A DNA stretch of 64,000 nt, taken from assembly GCF_003610295.1 (NCBI RefSeq), contig NZ_RAPV01000002.1, positions 806,001 to 870,000 of the forward strand, in the 5' to 3' direction. The stretch comes from Paraburkholderia sp. BL23I1N1 (GTDB lineage: Bacteria; Pseudomonadota; Gammaproteobacteria; Burkholderiales; Burkholderiaceae). The notes below the pieces were generated by a model, which was not told the DNA's origin, ran no database searches, and saw only the letters and a list, made by a program, of their open reading frames with translations. The stretch's first letter is position 1. Every line of letters begins with the position of its first letter. Positions 30,164 through 38,804 of the stretch are shown one piece after another. Both the position numbers and the translations under genes were made by a program.

Positions 30164-31384
30164 TCAGTGTCCATGGCTGGGATCGGGTGGCGCCCGCGGC
30201 ATGATGCCAGGCGTGTCGCCAGGCAGCGCGCCTTCGATGCGGACCATGTGGCCCTTGCCACACACGGGGCAATCGCGCAGTGACCTGCCGGTGAGCCGCT
30301 GGTAATGGTCACGGTAGTCTTCTGCGAGGACGGGTGACGCAGCGGCGGGCGGCTCGACGCCGAGCAGCCGCCGGCAGGTGGCGAGGCGCGCCGCCCGGTG
30401 GCAGTTGGCGAGCCACCCGTAGCTGCGGATGCGCTTGAAGCCGGTGGGCAGCACGTGCAGCAGGAAGCGGCGGATGAACTCGTCGGCGGTGAGCGTCATG
30501 GTCCTGTGGCGGGCTTCATGACGGTAGTCCTTCCACTGGAACAGGACCGAATCGCCATCAAGGCGCAGCAACCGGTTATTCGAGATGGCGACGCGATGCG
30601 TGTAGCGGCCCAGGTAGTCGAGTACCTGGGCGGCGCCGCCAAACGGTGGTTTCGCGTAGACGACCCACTCCGCGTGGACAGCGGGCGCGAGCCAGGCGGC
30701 AAACGCTCGCGGTTCACGCAACGGCTCGAGCTGGCCATGCAAGCGCAGCGCGCCGGCGTCGAACGCGCGACGCAGCTGGTCGAGAAAGAGCCGCCGGAAG
30801 AGCCGCGAGAGCACCCGCACGGGCAGGAAGAAGCCTGGCCGGCAGGCGATCCAGCGGTCACCGTCCGGGGCAATGCCGCCGCCGGGTATCACGCAGTGCA
30901 CGTGCGGATGGTGCAGCAGGTTCTGCCCCCACGTGTGCAGGACCGAGAGGAAGCCGATTTCCGCGCCCAGGTGCTTCGGGTCGGCGGCGATCGTGCGCAG
31001 CGTTTCGGCGCTGGTGCGAAACAGGATGTCATAGAGCACCTTGTTGTTCTGGTACGCGAGCGCGGCGACGGCCTCGGGGAGTGTGAAGACGACGTGGAAG
31101 TACTCGAGCGCGGGAAGCAACTCGGCGCGCCGGCGTTCGAGCCATTGCGCGCGGGCAAGCGACTGGCACTTCGGACAGCAGCGATGGCGGCACGAGTCGT
31201 AGGCAATGCGCTGATGGCCGCAGGTATCGCACTGCTCGACATGACCGCCCAGCGCGGCGGTGCGGCACAGCTCGATGGCGCTCATCGCGCGGCGCTGGGC
31301 ACGACTGAGGGCGCCGGCATGGGTCTGCCGGTACTTTGGGCCGCAGCGGCGGAAGATGTCCGCCACCTCGAGCGCCGGTCGCAT
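30164..31384 (-). CDS. IS91-family transposase (HUH nuclease)
   Basis: Started at 31384 (MRPALEVADIFRRCGPKYRQ) it is 406 aa; the longer frame to 31474 overlaps the recombinase gene. N-terminal zinc-binding region CDTCGHQRIAYDSC...CCPKC (about 62-85), HUH motif HHPHVHCVIPGG (about 172-183) and the catalytic Tyr in LGRYTHRVAISN. Acts by rolling-circle replicative transposition. The sequence is intact. Confidence 0.92.
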   Translation of the reverse strand: MRPALEVADIFRRCGPKYRQTHAGALSRAQRRAMSAIELCRTAALGGHVEQCDTCGHQRIAYDSCRHRCCPKCQSLARAQWLERRRAELLPALEYFHVVFTLPEAVAALAYQNNKVLYDILFRTSAETLRTIAADPKHLGAEIGFLSVLHTWGQNLLHHPHVHCVIPGGGIAPDGDRWIACRPGFFLPVRVLSRLFRRLFLDQLRRAFDAGALRLHGQLEPLREPRAFAAWLAPAVHAEWVVYAKPPFGGAAQVLDYLGRYTHRVAISNNRLLRLDGDSVLFQWKDYRHEARHRTMTLTADEFIRRFLLHVLPTGFKRIRSYGWLANCHRAARLATCRRLLGVEPPAAASPVLAEDYRDHYQRLTGRSLRDCPVCGKGHMVRIEGALPGDTPGIMPRAPPDPSHGH

Positions 31385-31392
31385 CGCCGGCC

Positions 31393-32271
31393 TCAGAAGT
31401 ACTCGGGCGCGCTCGGCTGGGAGGGAACGGGTGCGGGATGCGGCAGCAGGTCGAAGGGACTGGTGGTGGCGCACACGGTGCTCGTGGCCAGTTTGAGATA
31501 GCGCGCCGTGGTCGCCATGCTGCGATGCCCCATGAGCAGCTGGATCCGGCGTACATCGGCACCGGTTTCCAGCAGATGCGTGGCGAACGCGTGCCTCAAA
31601 GAATGTGGCGTAACGGGTTTCGTGATGCCGCTGCGCTCACGTGCAAGCTGGCATGCGTCGCCCACGGCATGGCGGCTGATGGGCCGCCCCGGAATGCTGC
31701 CTGGAAAGAGCCATTCCCTCGGATGGGCGTCGTGCCAGTACAGTCGCAGCACCTCGAGCAGACGCGGCGAGAGCATTACGTAGCGATCCTTACGGCCTTT
31801 ACCCTGACAGACACGGATCATCATCCGCTGGCTGTCGATATCGGTGACCTTCAGATGCACGACTTCGGAGACACGCAGGCCGGCCGCATAGGCCGTCATC
31901 AGGATGGCGCGCTGCTTCAGGCTGGGAATCGACTCGAAGAAACGCGTGACTTCCTCAAAGCTCAGGATGACGGGCAACTTCACGGGCCGTTTGGGCAACG
32001 GGAAATCCTCGTCACTCCAGTCCCGCCTGAGCGTGATGCGGTACAGGAAGCGCAGCGAGCCTACGGCCAGCTGGACACTGGCTGGCGCGAGCTTGCGTTC
32101 GTTGGTCAGGTGGATAATCCAGGCGCGGATCTCTTCGGGACCGAGCACCTCGGGTGAGCGCCGAAAGTGTCGGGCGAAACTGGAAACCTGCAGGAGATAG
32201 GTCTTCTGCGTGTTGACAGCAAGGTTGCGGATCTGCATGTCGTGCAGCATGCGTTGGCGGAGCAGTGTCAT
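31393..32271 (-). CDS. XerC/D-like tyrosine recombinase of the IS91-type element
   Basis: 292 aa from the ATG at 32271, which has GGAGG 6 bases upstream; a longer frame to 32301 lacks a ribosome site. Boxes: Arg in AAGLRVSEVVHL, HxxR in TPHSLRHAFATHLL, then LLMGHRSMATTARYLKL with the catalytic Tyr. The N-terminal SAM-like domain begins RNLAVNTQKTYLLQV. It ends 8 bp before the IS91 transposase start, so both are co-transcribed. This pairing is known in a subset of IS91 elements. Confidence 0.92.
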   Translation of the reverse strand: MTLLRQRMLHDMQIRNLAVNTQKTYLLQVSSFARHFRRSPEVLGPEEIRAWIIHLTNERKLAPASVQLAVGSLRFLYRITLRRDWSDEDFPLPKRPVKLPVILSFEEVTRFFESIPSLKQRAILMTAYAAGLRVSEVVHLKVTDIDSQRMMIRVCQGKGRKDRYVMLSPRLLEVLRLYWHDAHPREWLFPGSIPGRPISRHAVGDACQLARERSGITKPVTPHSLRHAFATHLLETGADVRRIQLLMGHRSMATTARYLKLATSTVCATTSPFDLLPHPAPVPSQPSAPEYF

Positions 32272-32440
32272 GGCGAACCTCCAGGAGACAGGGGATGGCA
32301 TGCCCGGTCGGGCACCTCCATGCTGCTCCTGGCCGCCTGCTCGTCCCTTCCTCGTGGCCCGGCATCCGATAACCGTCCTGACCGAACGCCAGGCACTGAC
32401 CTCCGCTTCCCTCCCACTACCGCGTCAGCGGTTTAGTACA

Positions 32441-32470
32441 GTCACGAGTATGGTGTGGTAAAAAATATGT
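32441..32470 (+). repeat. left terminal inverted repeat of the RIT element
   Basis: 30 bp starting GTCACGAGTATGGTGTGGTA and ending AAAAAATATGT. It is the exact reverse complement of 35812-35841. It starts immediately after the IS91 end. Confidence 0.92.
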
Positions 32471-32577
32471 CGCGGTGCCTCTCAATGCCCCTGTATTGCC
32501 TACCAGGTTGACGCGTCCATGACGACATAATTTCAGGCTGATACTGATATTCCACTGATCAACATTGGGGGAATATC

Positions 32578-33819
32578 ATGTTTGAGACTCTCTTTACGCG
32601 TCCGCATGCTCTTGCTGCCCACACTCTCGCGCCCTGCGTGGAATCCAGGAAGCGCTTCCTCGTAAATTGTCAGGAACTGGGTTATCCGCCTAAGTCGATC
32701 CGCAAGATCGCGTGGATCCTGCTGGTTTTTTCACAGAGCATGGATCTGTCCGGCCCGCGGTTAATAACGCACGAGGAAATCGCGTTTGCGGTTGACCATC
32801 GGATTCGACTTCTCCGAAGTAAGCGCACGAACGAGTCCCGCAGCTCGCGGCTTCTGTTCATCCATACCGCAACGGCCTGGCTGCGCTTTCTGGGGTGTCT
32901 GGACGAACGGCATCCCACGGAAGAACCTTTTGTTCGCTATGTCGAGCACTACGTCGATTTCATGCGCGACCAGCGAGGACTTTCCCCTGCTACGATTTCA
33001 AACTGTCGCGATCAGATCGGTCATTTTCTGGCAATGGTCTGTCGCCCTGACAGGGCACTTGATGCTCTCACTATCCACGATCTCGACACCTACCTCGCGT
33101 ATCAAGGTAACCGCGGCTGGAGCAGAGCTTCATTGCACGCGCTTGCGAGCACGCTGCGCAACTTCTTCCGGTATGCAGAAGGACAAGGGTGGGCTACCAA
33201 CGTTGCATCGGGCATTGAAGCACCAGTGGTGTATAGAGAGGAGGGGTTGCCGCTCGGGCCGAATTGGGAGGATGTGCAAAGATTCGTCGCCAGCTTTGTC
33301 GGCGAGAGCACTATCGATCTACGCAACCGTGCGATGATCCTGCTGCTTGTTGTCTACGGACTGAGGCGCGGCGAGGTGGTACGGCTCCGTCTGGAGGATA
33401 TAGACTGGTGCAGCGAGATCCTTCATGTCCATCGTCCCAAACAGCGTTGCACACAGCAATACCCGCTGGTGCCGACAGTTGGAAACGCGATTCTGCGCTA
33501 CCTGAAGGAAGGGCGTCCACGAAGCGCCCATCGCGAGCTGTTCTTGTCTGTCGAGGCACCGATCCGACCGCTATCACCCGGACGCGTAAGTAGCATTGTC
33601 CGCTCGCGTCTCGCGACGCTTGGTATCGATATCCCACGACGTGGCGCACATTGCCTGAGGCACGCCAACGCCCGGCATTTACTCGACGCGGGCTTTGCCC
33701 TGAAGGAGATCGGGGACCATCTCGGCCATCGCAGCGCTTCGTCGACGAGAACCTATGCGAAGGTTGACCTAACCGGACTGAGGTGTGTGGCCGAAATCGA
33801 TCTGGGGAGTCTGCTATGA
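32578..33819 (+). CDS. RIT tyrosine recombinase A
   Basis: 413-aa integrase-family recombinase. N-terminal SAM-like domain about 110-205. Catalytic boxes: Arg in VVYGLRRGEVVRLRLEDI, HxxR in GAHCLRHANARHLL, last box LGHRSASSTRTYAKVD with Tyr. The TGA overlaps the ATG of the next gene (4 bp). A ribosome site GGGGG lies just before the ATG at 32578. Confidence 0.93.
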   Translation: MFETLFTRPHALAAHTLAPCVESRKRFLVNCQELGYPPKSIRKIAWILLVFSQSMDLSGPRLITHEEIAFAVDHRIRLLRSKRTNESRSSRLLFIHTATAWLRFLGCLDERHPTEEPFVRYVEHYVDFMRDQRGLSPATISNCRDQIGHFLAMVCRPDRALDALTIHDLDTYLAYQGNRGWSRASLHALASTLRNFFRYAEGQGWATNVASGIEAPVVYREEGLPLGPNWEDVQRFVASFVGESTIDLRNRAMILLLVVYGLRRGEVVRLRLEDIDWCSEILHVHRPKQRCTQQYPLVPTVGNAILRYLKEGRPRSAHRELFLSVEAPIRPLSPGRVSSIVRSRLATLGIDIPRRGAHCLRHANARHLLDAGFALKEIGDHLGHRSASSTRTYAKVDLTGLRCVAEIDLGSLL

Positions 33820-34757
33820 AGCTCTCCGAACTTGTCGCCCAATACGTGAGCCATAAACGGGCGTTGGGCATGCGCTTCGATTCCGAGGCGGCCACGCTTG
33901 CCTCATTCTGCCGCCGGGTTGATAGCAACATTGATGTGGAGTCGGTCACAGTCGAACAGGTACACGACTTCCTGACTGGCAATAGGCCTCTGACTAACCA
34001 TTGGGGCAAGAGAAGATCAGTACTTGACTGCCTGTTTCGTTTCGCCCTCTCGCGTGGATATGTCACGGCTTCTCCGCTTCCTCGCTACAGTCCGAAATTG
34101 CCGCCACCGCTGACACCCTATATTTATTCGCAGCAGGAATTAAAGCGCCTGCTCGAAGTGGCGTCGACGGCATGCAGTCCATACGGTCTGCTGGATGCAT
34201 ACGTTTTGCGTGCGCTCATTCTGATTCTGTACGGCGGTTGCCTCCGTCATGGCGAAGCCTTGCGGCTAACCATGCAGGACGTCAATCTCGACGAAGCCGT
34301 CCTGCACGTGCGCGAGAGCAAATTCTACAGATCGAGGCTGGTTCCGCTAGGCGCAGATCTGAATAGTGCAATGCAAGCTTATGCCCGGCAACGCAACCAG
34401 AGATTTGGGCAGGCAACGGCTGCGCCGTTCTTCTGCTTACGCGATGGTCGCCCCCTGAACCAAAAAGCTGTGTGTAGGGTCTTTCAGCGACAGCGCATCC
34501 TGGCAAATATCCACCGCCAAGGTGGTGCGTTCTGCCAGCCAAGGTTGCATGACTTGCGGCACTCAGGCGCAGTGCACCGGCTAATTTCCTGGTATCGCTG
34601 CGGCGCTGATCTGCAACTGTTGTTGCCGGCACTGGCCACCTATCTCGGCCACATTGATCTCGCGGGCACCCAACGCTACCTTACCCTGACGCCCGAGTTG
34701 TTGAATGAAGCGAGCACGCGCTTCGAAGCTTACGTTCTGGAGGTGCACCATGAATAA
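33816..34757 (+). CDS. RIT tyrosine recombinase B
   Basis: 313 aa from ATG 33816 (MKLSELVAQYVSHKRALGMR), coupled to recombinase A by a 4-bp overlap. Boxes: LYGGCLRHGEALRL, HDLRHSGAVHRL, then TYLGHIDLAGTQRYLTL with the catalytic Tyr. The C-terminus overlaps recombinase C by 8 bp. Confidence 0.93.
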   Translation: MKLSELVAQYVSHKRALGMRFDSEAATLASFCRRVDSNIDVESVTVEQVHDFLTGNRPLTNHWGKRRSVLDCLFRFALSRGYVTASPLPRYSPKLPPPLTPYIYSQQELKRLLEVASTACSPYGLLDAYVLRALILILYGGCLRHGEALRLTMQDVNLDEAVLHVRESKFYRSRLVPLGADLNSAMQAYARQRNQRFGQATAAPFFCLRDGRPLNQKAVCRVFQRQRILANIHRQGGAFCQPRLHDLRHSGAVHRLISWYRCGADLQLLLPALATYLGHIDLAGTQRYLTLTPELLNEASTRFEAYVLEVHHE

Positions 34758-35745
34758 CTCATCCTTGCTGGGTCCGTGGATTCGGCGTTTCCTGATCGAA
34801 CATCTGGTGGGCGAGCGCAACCTTGCCGTCAATACCCAAAAAAGTTACCGCGACATGCTCATCCTGTTGCTTCCTTATCTGGCTGCCAAGGTCGACAAGC
34901 GGATTGACCGCCTGACCGTTGATGATCTTTCTCCGCAAATGGTTCGCCTGTTCCTGACACACATGGAAGAACAGCGTCACTGTACGGTCAGCACACGAAA
35001 TCAGCGACTCGGCGGCATTCATGCGCTGGCCCGTTTCATCGGCGAACATGCACCGGAATACGTCGACTGGTGGGCGCAGATTCACCTGATTCCCGTCAAG
35101 AGAACCAGTCATCCGGAGATCAACTATCTTGGCAAGCAGGAAATGGACGCCCTGCTGGCCGCCACCGACGTGAATACGGCGCAGGGGCAGCGCGAACACG
35201 CGTTACTGCTGTTCATGTTTAACTCAGGAGCGCGTGCAAGCGAAGCTGCACAGCTCAAGATTGGCGACATCGACTGGCACACGCGTTCGGTCAGCATCGT
35301 CGGCAAGGGAAACAAACATCGCCGCTGCCCACTCTGGAAATCCACGCTCGATGCGTTGCGCTCACAGTCCGGGGGAAGGGGCGCCGCCGCACCGGTGTTC
35401 CTCAACCGGTTCCACCAGACGATGACGCGCTCCGGCATTCATGCCTTGGTCAAGCGCTGCGCTATCCGCGCTGCAGCCAACGCGCCGTCACTTGCTGGCA
35501 AGAATGTGCACCCACATGTGATCCGGCATACAACCGCCTCGCTACTACTCCAGGCCGGTGTCGACATCAATACGATACGCGGCTGGCTTGGGCACGTTTC
35601 GTTGGAGACGACCAATATCTACGCCGAGATCAATCTGCAAACAAAGGCGCGGGCGCTGGCGACATGCGAAGTCGAAGGCGGTGCCGAAGGACAAAAGCAA
35701 TGGCGGGATCAGCCCGACCTGATAGCTTTCCTCCGCACCTTGTAA
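34750..35745 (+). CDS. RIT tyrosine recombinase C
   Basis: 331 aa from ATG 34750 (MNNSSLLGPWIRRFLIEHLV), overlapping recombinase B by 8 bp. It is the most XerC-like of the three: RNLAVNTQKSYRDM, NSGARASEAAQLKIGDID, HVIRHTTASLLLQAG, LGHVSLETTNIYAEI. All four catalytic residue types are present. It ends 66 bp before the right inverted repeat. Confidence 0.94.
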   Translation: MNNSSLLGPWIRRFLIEHLVGERNLAVNTQKSYRDMLILLLPYLAAKVDKRIDRLTVDDLSPQMVRLFLTHMEEQRHCTVSTRNQRLGGIHALARFIGEHAPEYVDWWAQIHLIPVKRTSHPEINYLGKQEMDALLAATDVNTAQGQREHALLLFMFNSGARASEAAQLKIGDIDWHTRSVSIVGKGNKHRRCPLWKSTLDALRSQSGGRGAAAPVFLNRFHQTMTRSGIHALVKRCAIRAAANAPSLAGKNVHPHVIRHTTASLLLQAGVDINTIRGWLGHVSLETTNIYAEINLQTKARALATCEVEGGAEGQKQWRDQPDLIAFLRTL

Positions 35746-35811
35746 CCGAATAATATGTGCTGTTCGCTTGCCACAAAGGCGCTGCCTTGGCCTGGTTCGT
35801 TATCGAGCAGC

Positions 35812-35841
35812 ACATATTTTTTACCACACCATACTCGTGAC
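35812..35841 (-). repeat. right terminal inverted repeat of the RIT element
   Basis: Exact 30-bp reverse complement of 32441-32470. Its outermost 8 bp (CTCGTGAC) also read in frame as the GHE codons of istA, so the element end merges with the target sequence. Confidence 0.92.
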
Positions 35842-36562
35842 CCAGACCGCGATTGTTGCGCGTGCCCTGCATGTCGTAATGATCGAGCAGCGCCTTGTAA
35901 CGGATCGTGAAGTCCTCCTTCTCGCTCAGGTTCTTGAAGGCGGCCGACAGGCTGTCGGTGCGATGCTCGCGAGGGCAACCTCCCGCCTGCCACAGGGCGT
36001 TCTGCAATCCGGTTGCGAGGGCCTCGAAGCTCTCGCCGCCCTCGACTACGTAGGCATACTCCCAGCGTGAGAACGCCAGCACGAAGTGGTACAGCCGGTG
36101 CGCGAACGGTGCGCCGCCAATCGTCACGCACAGCTTGCTCATATCGGTGAAGTCCGACAGCCCACGCACGCCGGGCTGATGCTCCTGGGGGAAGAAGATC
36201 TCCTGACTGGGGCCCTCAAGCGCCCGCCATTGATGAATGCGTCGCTCCAGCGTGCGGCGCATGCTGTCGGGATAGCGCTCCGGGTGATCCTCCTGCAGCT
36301 TGCGCAGGATCGTAATGCCCATCAGATGGGGAGCGTTACGCAGTAGCGGTAAAACTTCGCTATCCCAGACATCGGCGAACTGATCGGGACGGGTGCGCCA
36401 GGAGCGCCGAGGCTTCTGGGATGGCAGAGTCGCGTCACGCTCGATGCGGCGTGCGGAACGCACGCTTATTCCGGCCTTGGCGGCCGCGACTTCCTGCGGA
36501 TGGTGTTTGCGCTTGGTCATGTAAAGACGAACCTGTTGGTCGGTAATGCGGGTTCCAGACAT
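35834..36562 (-). pseudogene. istA: IstA transposase, N-terminal part (disrupted)
   Basis: Begins MSGTRITDQQVRLYMTKRKH with an HTH (VAAAKAGISVRSARRIERDA, about 26-45) and enters the DDE core (SDFTDMSKLCVTI; HRTDSLSAAF). It ends at RNNRGLGHE where the RIT end begins; the open frame then continues for about 68 codons of RIT sequence. The C-terminal part is at 29014-29785. Confidence 0.9.
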
Positions 36563-36621
36563 GAGCTGACGGCTTCTTCTTAAAGCTTCGATCAGCCCAT
36601 CCTAAAGCCCCGCCGACGCGG

Positions 36622-36650
36622 CGCCGCCGGTGGTTCGTCGTCTCCGGCGG
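36622..36650. terminator. GC-rich stem-loop upstream of istA
   Basis: GCCGCCGG and CCGGCGGC form an 8-bp stem with a 13-base loop, between the IS21 end and the istA start. It may shield istA from outside transcription, a common feature of IS ends. No U-run on either side. Confidence 0.4.
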
Positions 36651-36717
36651 CTACGCCGCCTCCGACTCCTCACCACCGGCCAAAACAATCGTCAACGACC
36701 GGCCAAGATAATTGTCG

Positions 36718-38572
36718 GTGTGCCAAGAAGGAAAGCGACAGTACGTCGCTGTACATGCTGTATCCGTGATGAGGGCCGGCCCCTCGGTGTCGCCGATCAG
36801 GCGGTGATACCAAACCACCCAGAGCTGCACTCGTTAAGAGCGGGTGTGGTGAGCGTCTGTGGAAAAGGCGGGATGAATCCCGTCAGGTGTGCAGTAAGGA
36901 GGCGAACGAAAGTGAACCATCGAAGAAGTGTCGATAATTGCAATGATGTCAAAACCGAGGACTCGACAACGCCTCGGGATCAGTCAAACGGCAACCTGAA
37001 GGTGGGTTTGACGGCATCCGGCATAGAGGTGGCGCGACCTTTCTGCAGGCGTGGATATGGAACTTGGGAACCTGTCGTCTCGATGTCAAGGGAGAAACTC
37101 AAGCGGAGAACCCGTGAGAGTGAGAGTACCGATGCGAGGCACAGGGGCGGAGTCATGCGTAGTAGCGTTGAAGGGGTTGTAATGACTTCCGGAGCGAAGG
37201 CATGACCTTGTCTGGTGGAGATCATGGAACAACTGCGACGCGGGATGATTCCGGGGTTGACGCCAAGTCGTTCGAGATACCCAAGCGATTGATCTGGGAA
37301 GCCTGGAAACGCGTGGCTGCCAATCAAGGCGGTCCGGGCGTGGACCGGGAGAGTATTGAAACCTTCCGCAATCGTTTGGCGAGAAATTTGTACGCTCTGT
37401 GGAATCGAATGAGTTCGGGGAGTTACTTTCCTCAACCGGTCAAGGAGGTGCTGATTCCGAAGGGGGACGGGTTTCGTCCTCTCGGGGTACCGACCATCAC
37501 TGACCGAGTGGCTCAGATGGCAGTCAAGTTACTGGTTGAGCCGGGAATCGATGCGATATTTCATTCATCATCGTTCGGCTATCGTCCTAACAAATCGGCG
37601 AAGCAAGCTGTGGCGCAAGCGAGAAGGAACTGTTGGCGCTACGACTGGGTAGTCGATATTGACTTGAAATCCTTCTTTGACACCATCGACCACGGGCTTC
37701 TCAGACGTGCGGTCGAAAAGCACGTTTCGGAGCCATGGGCACGACTCTACATCAGACGCTGGCTAGAGAGTCCGGTACAGAAGCAAACCGGGGAGCTGGT
37801 TGCTCGGGATCGAGGCACTCCGCAAGGTGGAGTGATCAGTCCGCTATTGGCTAACCTCTTTCTTCACTACGCGTTTGATCGATGGGTTCAGACTGAGCAT
37901 CCGGATGTGCCGTTTGAACGGTATGCCGACGATGTTGTCTGTCATTGCAGGACGAAGCAGCAGGCGGAAAAGTTTTTGTCTGCCTTGCGGGAGCGGCTTA
38001 CCGCATGTGGGCTTTTGCTACATCCGGAAAAGACGCGCCTAGTTTACTGCAAAGATGGCCGGCGTCGAGGGGAACATACCCACACCAAGTTCGATTTCCT
38101 TGGTTTCAGCTTTCATGCTCGGACAGTCCAAGACCGAGCGGGAAACCTGTTCACCGGATTCGGACCTGCGGTAAGTCAAAAGGCGCTAACGCGAATGTCT
38201 CTGGCCATTCGAAGCCTGAGTCTCAATCGAAGTACCTCATTGACGCTGTCCGAACTGGCGCGGCGCATAAACCCGATGGTCAGGGGATGGGTGAATTACT
38301 ACGGTGCCTTCTATCCGGAGCCGTTGAAACGGTTCTTGGTCAGAATAGACTTGCGGCTTGGCGGGTGGGCGCGAAATAAGTACAAGCGACTGAGAGGACA
38401 CAAACGACGATCTTGGGCGTGGCTCAAACGATGTCGGGAAAGTCTTCCCCAGCTGTTCGCGCACTGGGATTTCTGTTTCGAAGAACGGCGGACAAGAGGA
38501 GCCGTATGAATCGAGAGATTCACGTACGGATCTGTGAGAGCCTGAGGGGGCAGGTCCCTCGGGCCACTCGAC
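36718..38572 (+). mobile_element. group II intron, first copy
   Basis: The 5' end GTGTGCC at 36718 matches the group II GUGYG consensus. Domain V is recognisable at 38499-38535 (GAGCCGTATGAATCGAGAG, then GATTCACGTACGGATCTGT). Domain VI follows and the intron ends near ..CACTCGAC at 38572. The reverse transcriptase lies in domain IV. The intron begins directly at the outer edge of the IS21 right repeat. Exact ends are judged by eye. Confidence 0.8.
37202..38509 (+). CDS. ltrA: group II intron reverse transcriptase/maturase
   Basis: 435-aa intron-encoded protein. Reverse transcriptase blocks: LIPKGDGFRPLGVPTITDRV, SSFGYRPNKSAKQAV, VVDIDLKSFFDTIDH, GTPQGGVISPLLANLFL and the YADD centre (FERYADDVVCH). 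The maturase X/GIIM region is at about 330-410 (RRINPMVRGWVNYYGAFYP). No endonuclease domain is seen, so it is of the endonuclease-minus kind. It supports splicing and target-primed mobility. Confidence 0.93.
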   Translation: MTLSGGDHGTTATRDDSGVDAKSFEIPKRLIWEAWKRVAANQGGPGVDRESIETFRNRLARNLYALWNRMSSGSYFPQPVKEVLIPKGDGFRPLGVPTITDRVAQMAVKLLVEPGIDAIFHSSSFGYRPNKSAKQAVAQARRNCWRYDWVVDIDLKSFFDTIDHGLLRRAVEKHVSEPWARLYIRRWLESPVQKQTGELVARDRGTPQGGVISPLLANLFLHYAFDRWVQTEHPDVPFERYADDVVCHCRTKQQAEKFLSALRERLTACGLLLHPEKTRLVYCKDGRRRGEHTHTKFDFLGFSFHARTVQDRAGNLFTGFGPAVSQKALTRMSLAIRSLSLNRSTSLTLSELARRINPMVRGWVNYYGAFYPEPLKRFLVRIDLRLGGWARNKYKRLRGHKRRSWAWLKRCRESLPQLFAHWDFCFEERRTRGAV

Positions 38573-38597
38573 CCGCCCAGACGAAGAACGACTGCTC

Positions 38598-38804
38598 TTG
38601 AGGCACATCGTGCCGGTGATAAAAGACGGCGGGAAGGCGTACTGCGTGCGCATCGCTACAATCCCGCAACCGTGGCAGGATCAGTTGCGCGAGCATATTC
38701 GGCTTGAATCGATTCCTGTCTTCAATGCGGACGGTCAGGGCGACTGCTTGTACGAGTGGGACTGGGCTGCTTGGCTCGAAGGCCGGCTTCATTGCCCGTT
38801 TTAG
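38598..38804 (+). CDS. hypothetical small protein
   Basis: 68 aa (MRHIVPVIKDGGKAYCVRIA ...), a compact sequence ending EWDWAAWLEGRLHCPF with several Trp. It begins 26 bp after the intron end. No family recognised. Small proteins of this style occur next to mobile elements in Burkholderia relatives, but this is only an impression. Confidence 0.4.
   Translation: MRHIVPVIKDGGKAYCVRIATIPQPWQDQLREHIRLESIPVFNADGQGDCLYEWDWAAWLEGRLHCPF

Larger units (their letters stand above)
29786..32440 (-). mobile_element. IS91-family element with accessory tyrosine recombinase
   Basis: About 2.65 kb holding a rolling-circle (HUH) transposase and an upstream XerC/D-like recombinase on the minus strand. The end downstream of the transposase (29786-29891) is rich in hairpins, as expected for the IS91 origin end. 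The other end carries a small CCGC-GTCA-GCGG hairpin (32420-32431) 9 bp before the RIT inverted repeat. IS91-type elements make no target duplication. Confidence 0.8.
32441..35841 (+). mobile_element. RIT (recombinase in trio) element
   Basis: A 3.4-kb unit with three consecutive, overlapping tyrosine recombinase genes and perfect 30-bp terminal inverted repeats (32441-32470 and 35812-35841). This is the defining layout of RIT elements, known from rhizobia and Burkholderia relatives. It lies in istA, directly beside the IS91-type element. CTCGTGA occurs at both outer edges of the combined IS91-RIT block (29779-29785 and 35834-35840). Confidence 0.9.
25194..36717 (-). mobile_element. IS21-family element, carrying three nested insertions
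   Basis: The ends are 21-bp inverted repeats, CGACAACTATCTTGGCCGGT at 25194 and its complement (one mismatch) at 36697-36717. Between them, on the minus strand, are istA (split: 36562-35834 and 29785-29014), istB (split: 29017-28674 and 26129-25626) and a third small gene (25572-25243). Removing the insertions at 26130-28673 and 29786-35840 rejoins both transposition genes in frame, giving an ancestral element of about 2.9 kb, a usual IS21 size. Confidence 0.85.

Noticed and set aside
30398..31501. 367-aa plus-strand frame
   Set aside because: It is fully antisense to the IS91 transposase and has no family pattern; high GC keeps opposite frames open.
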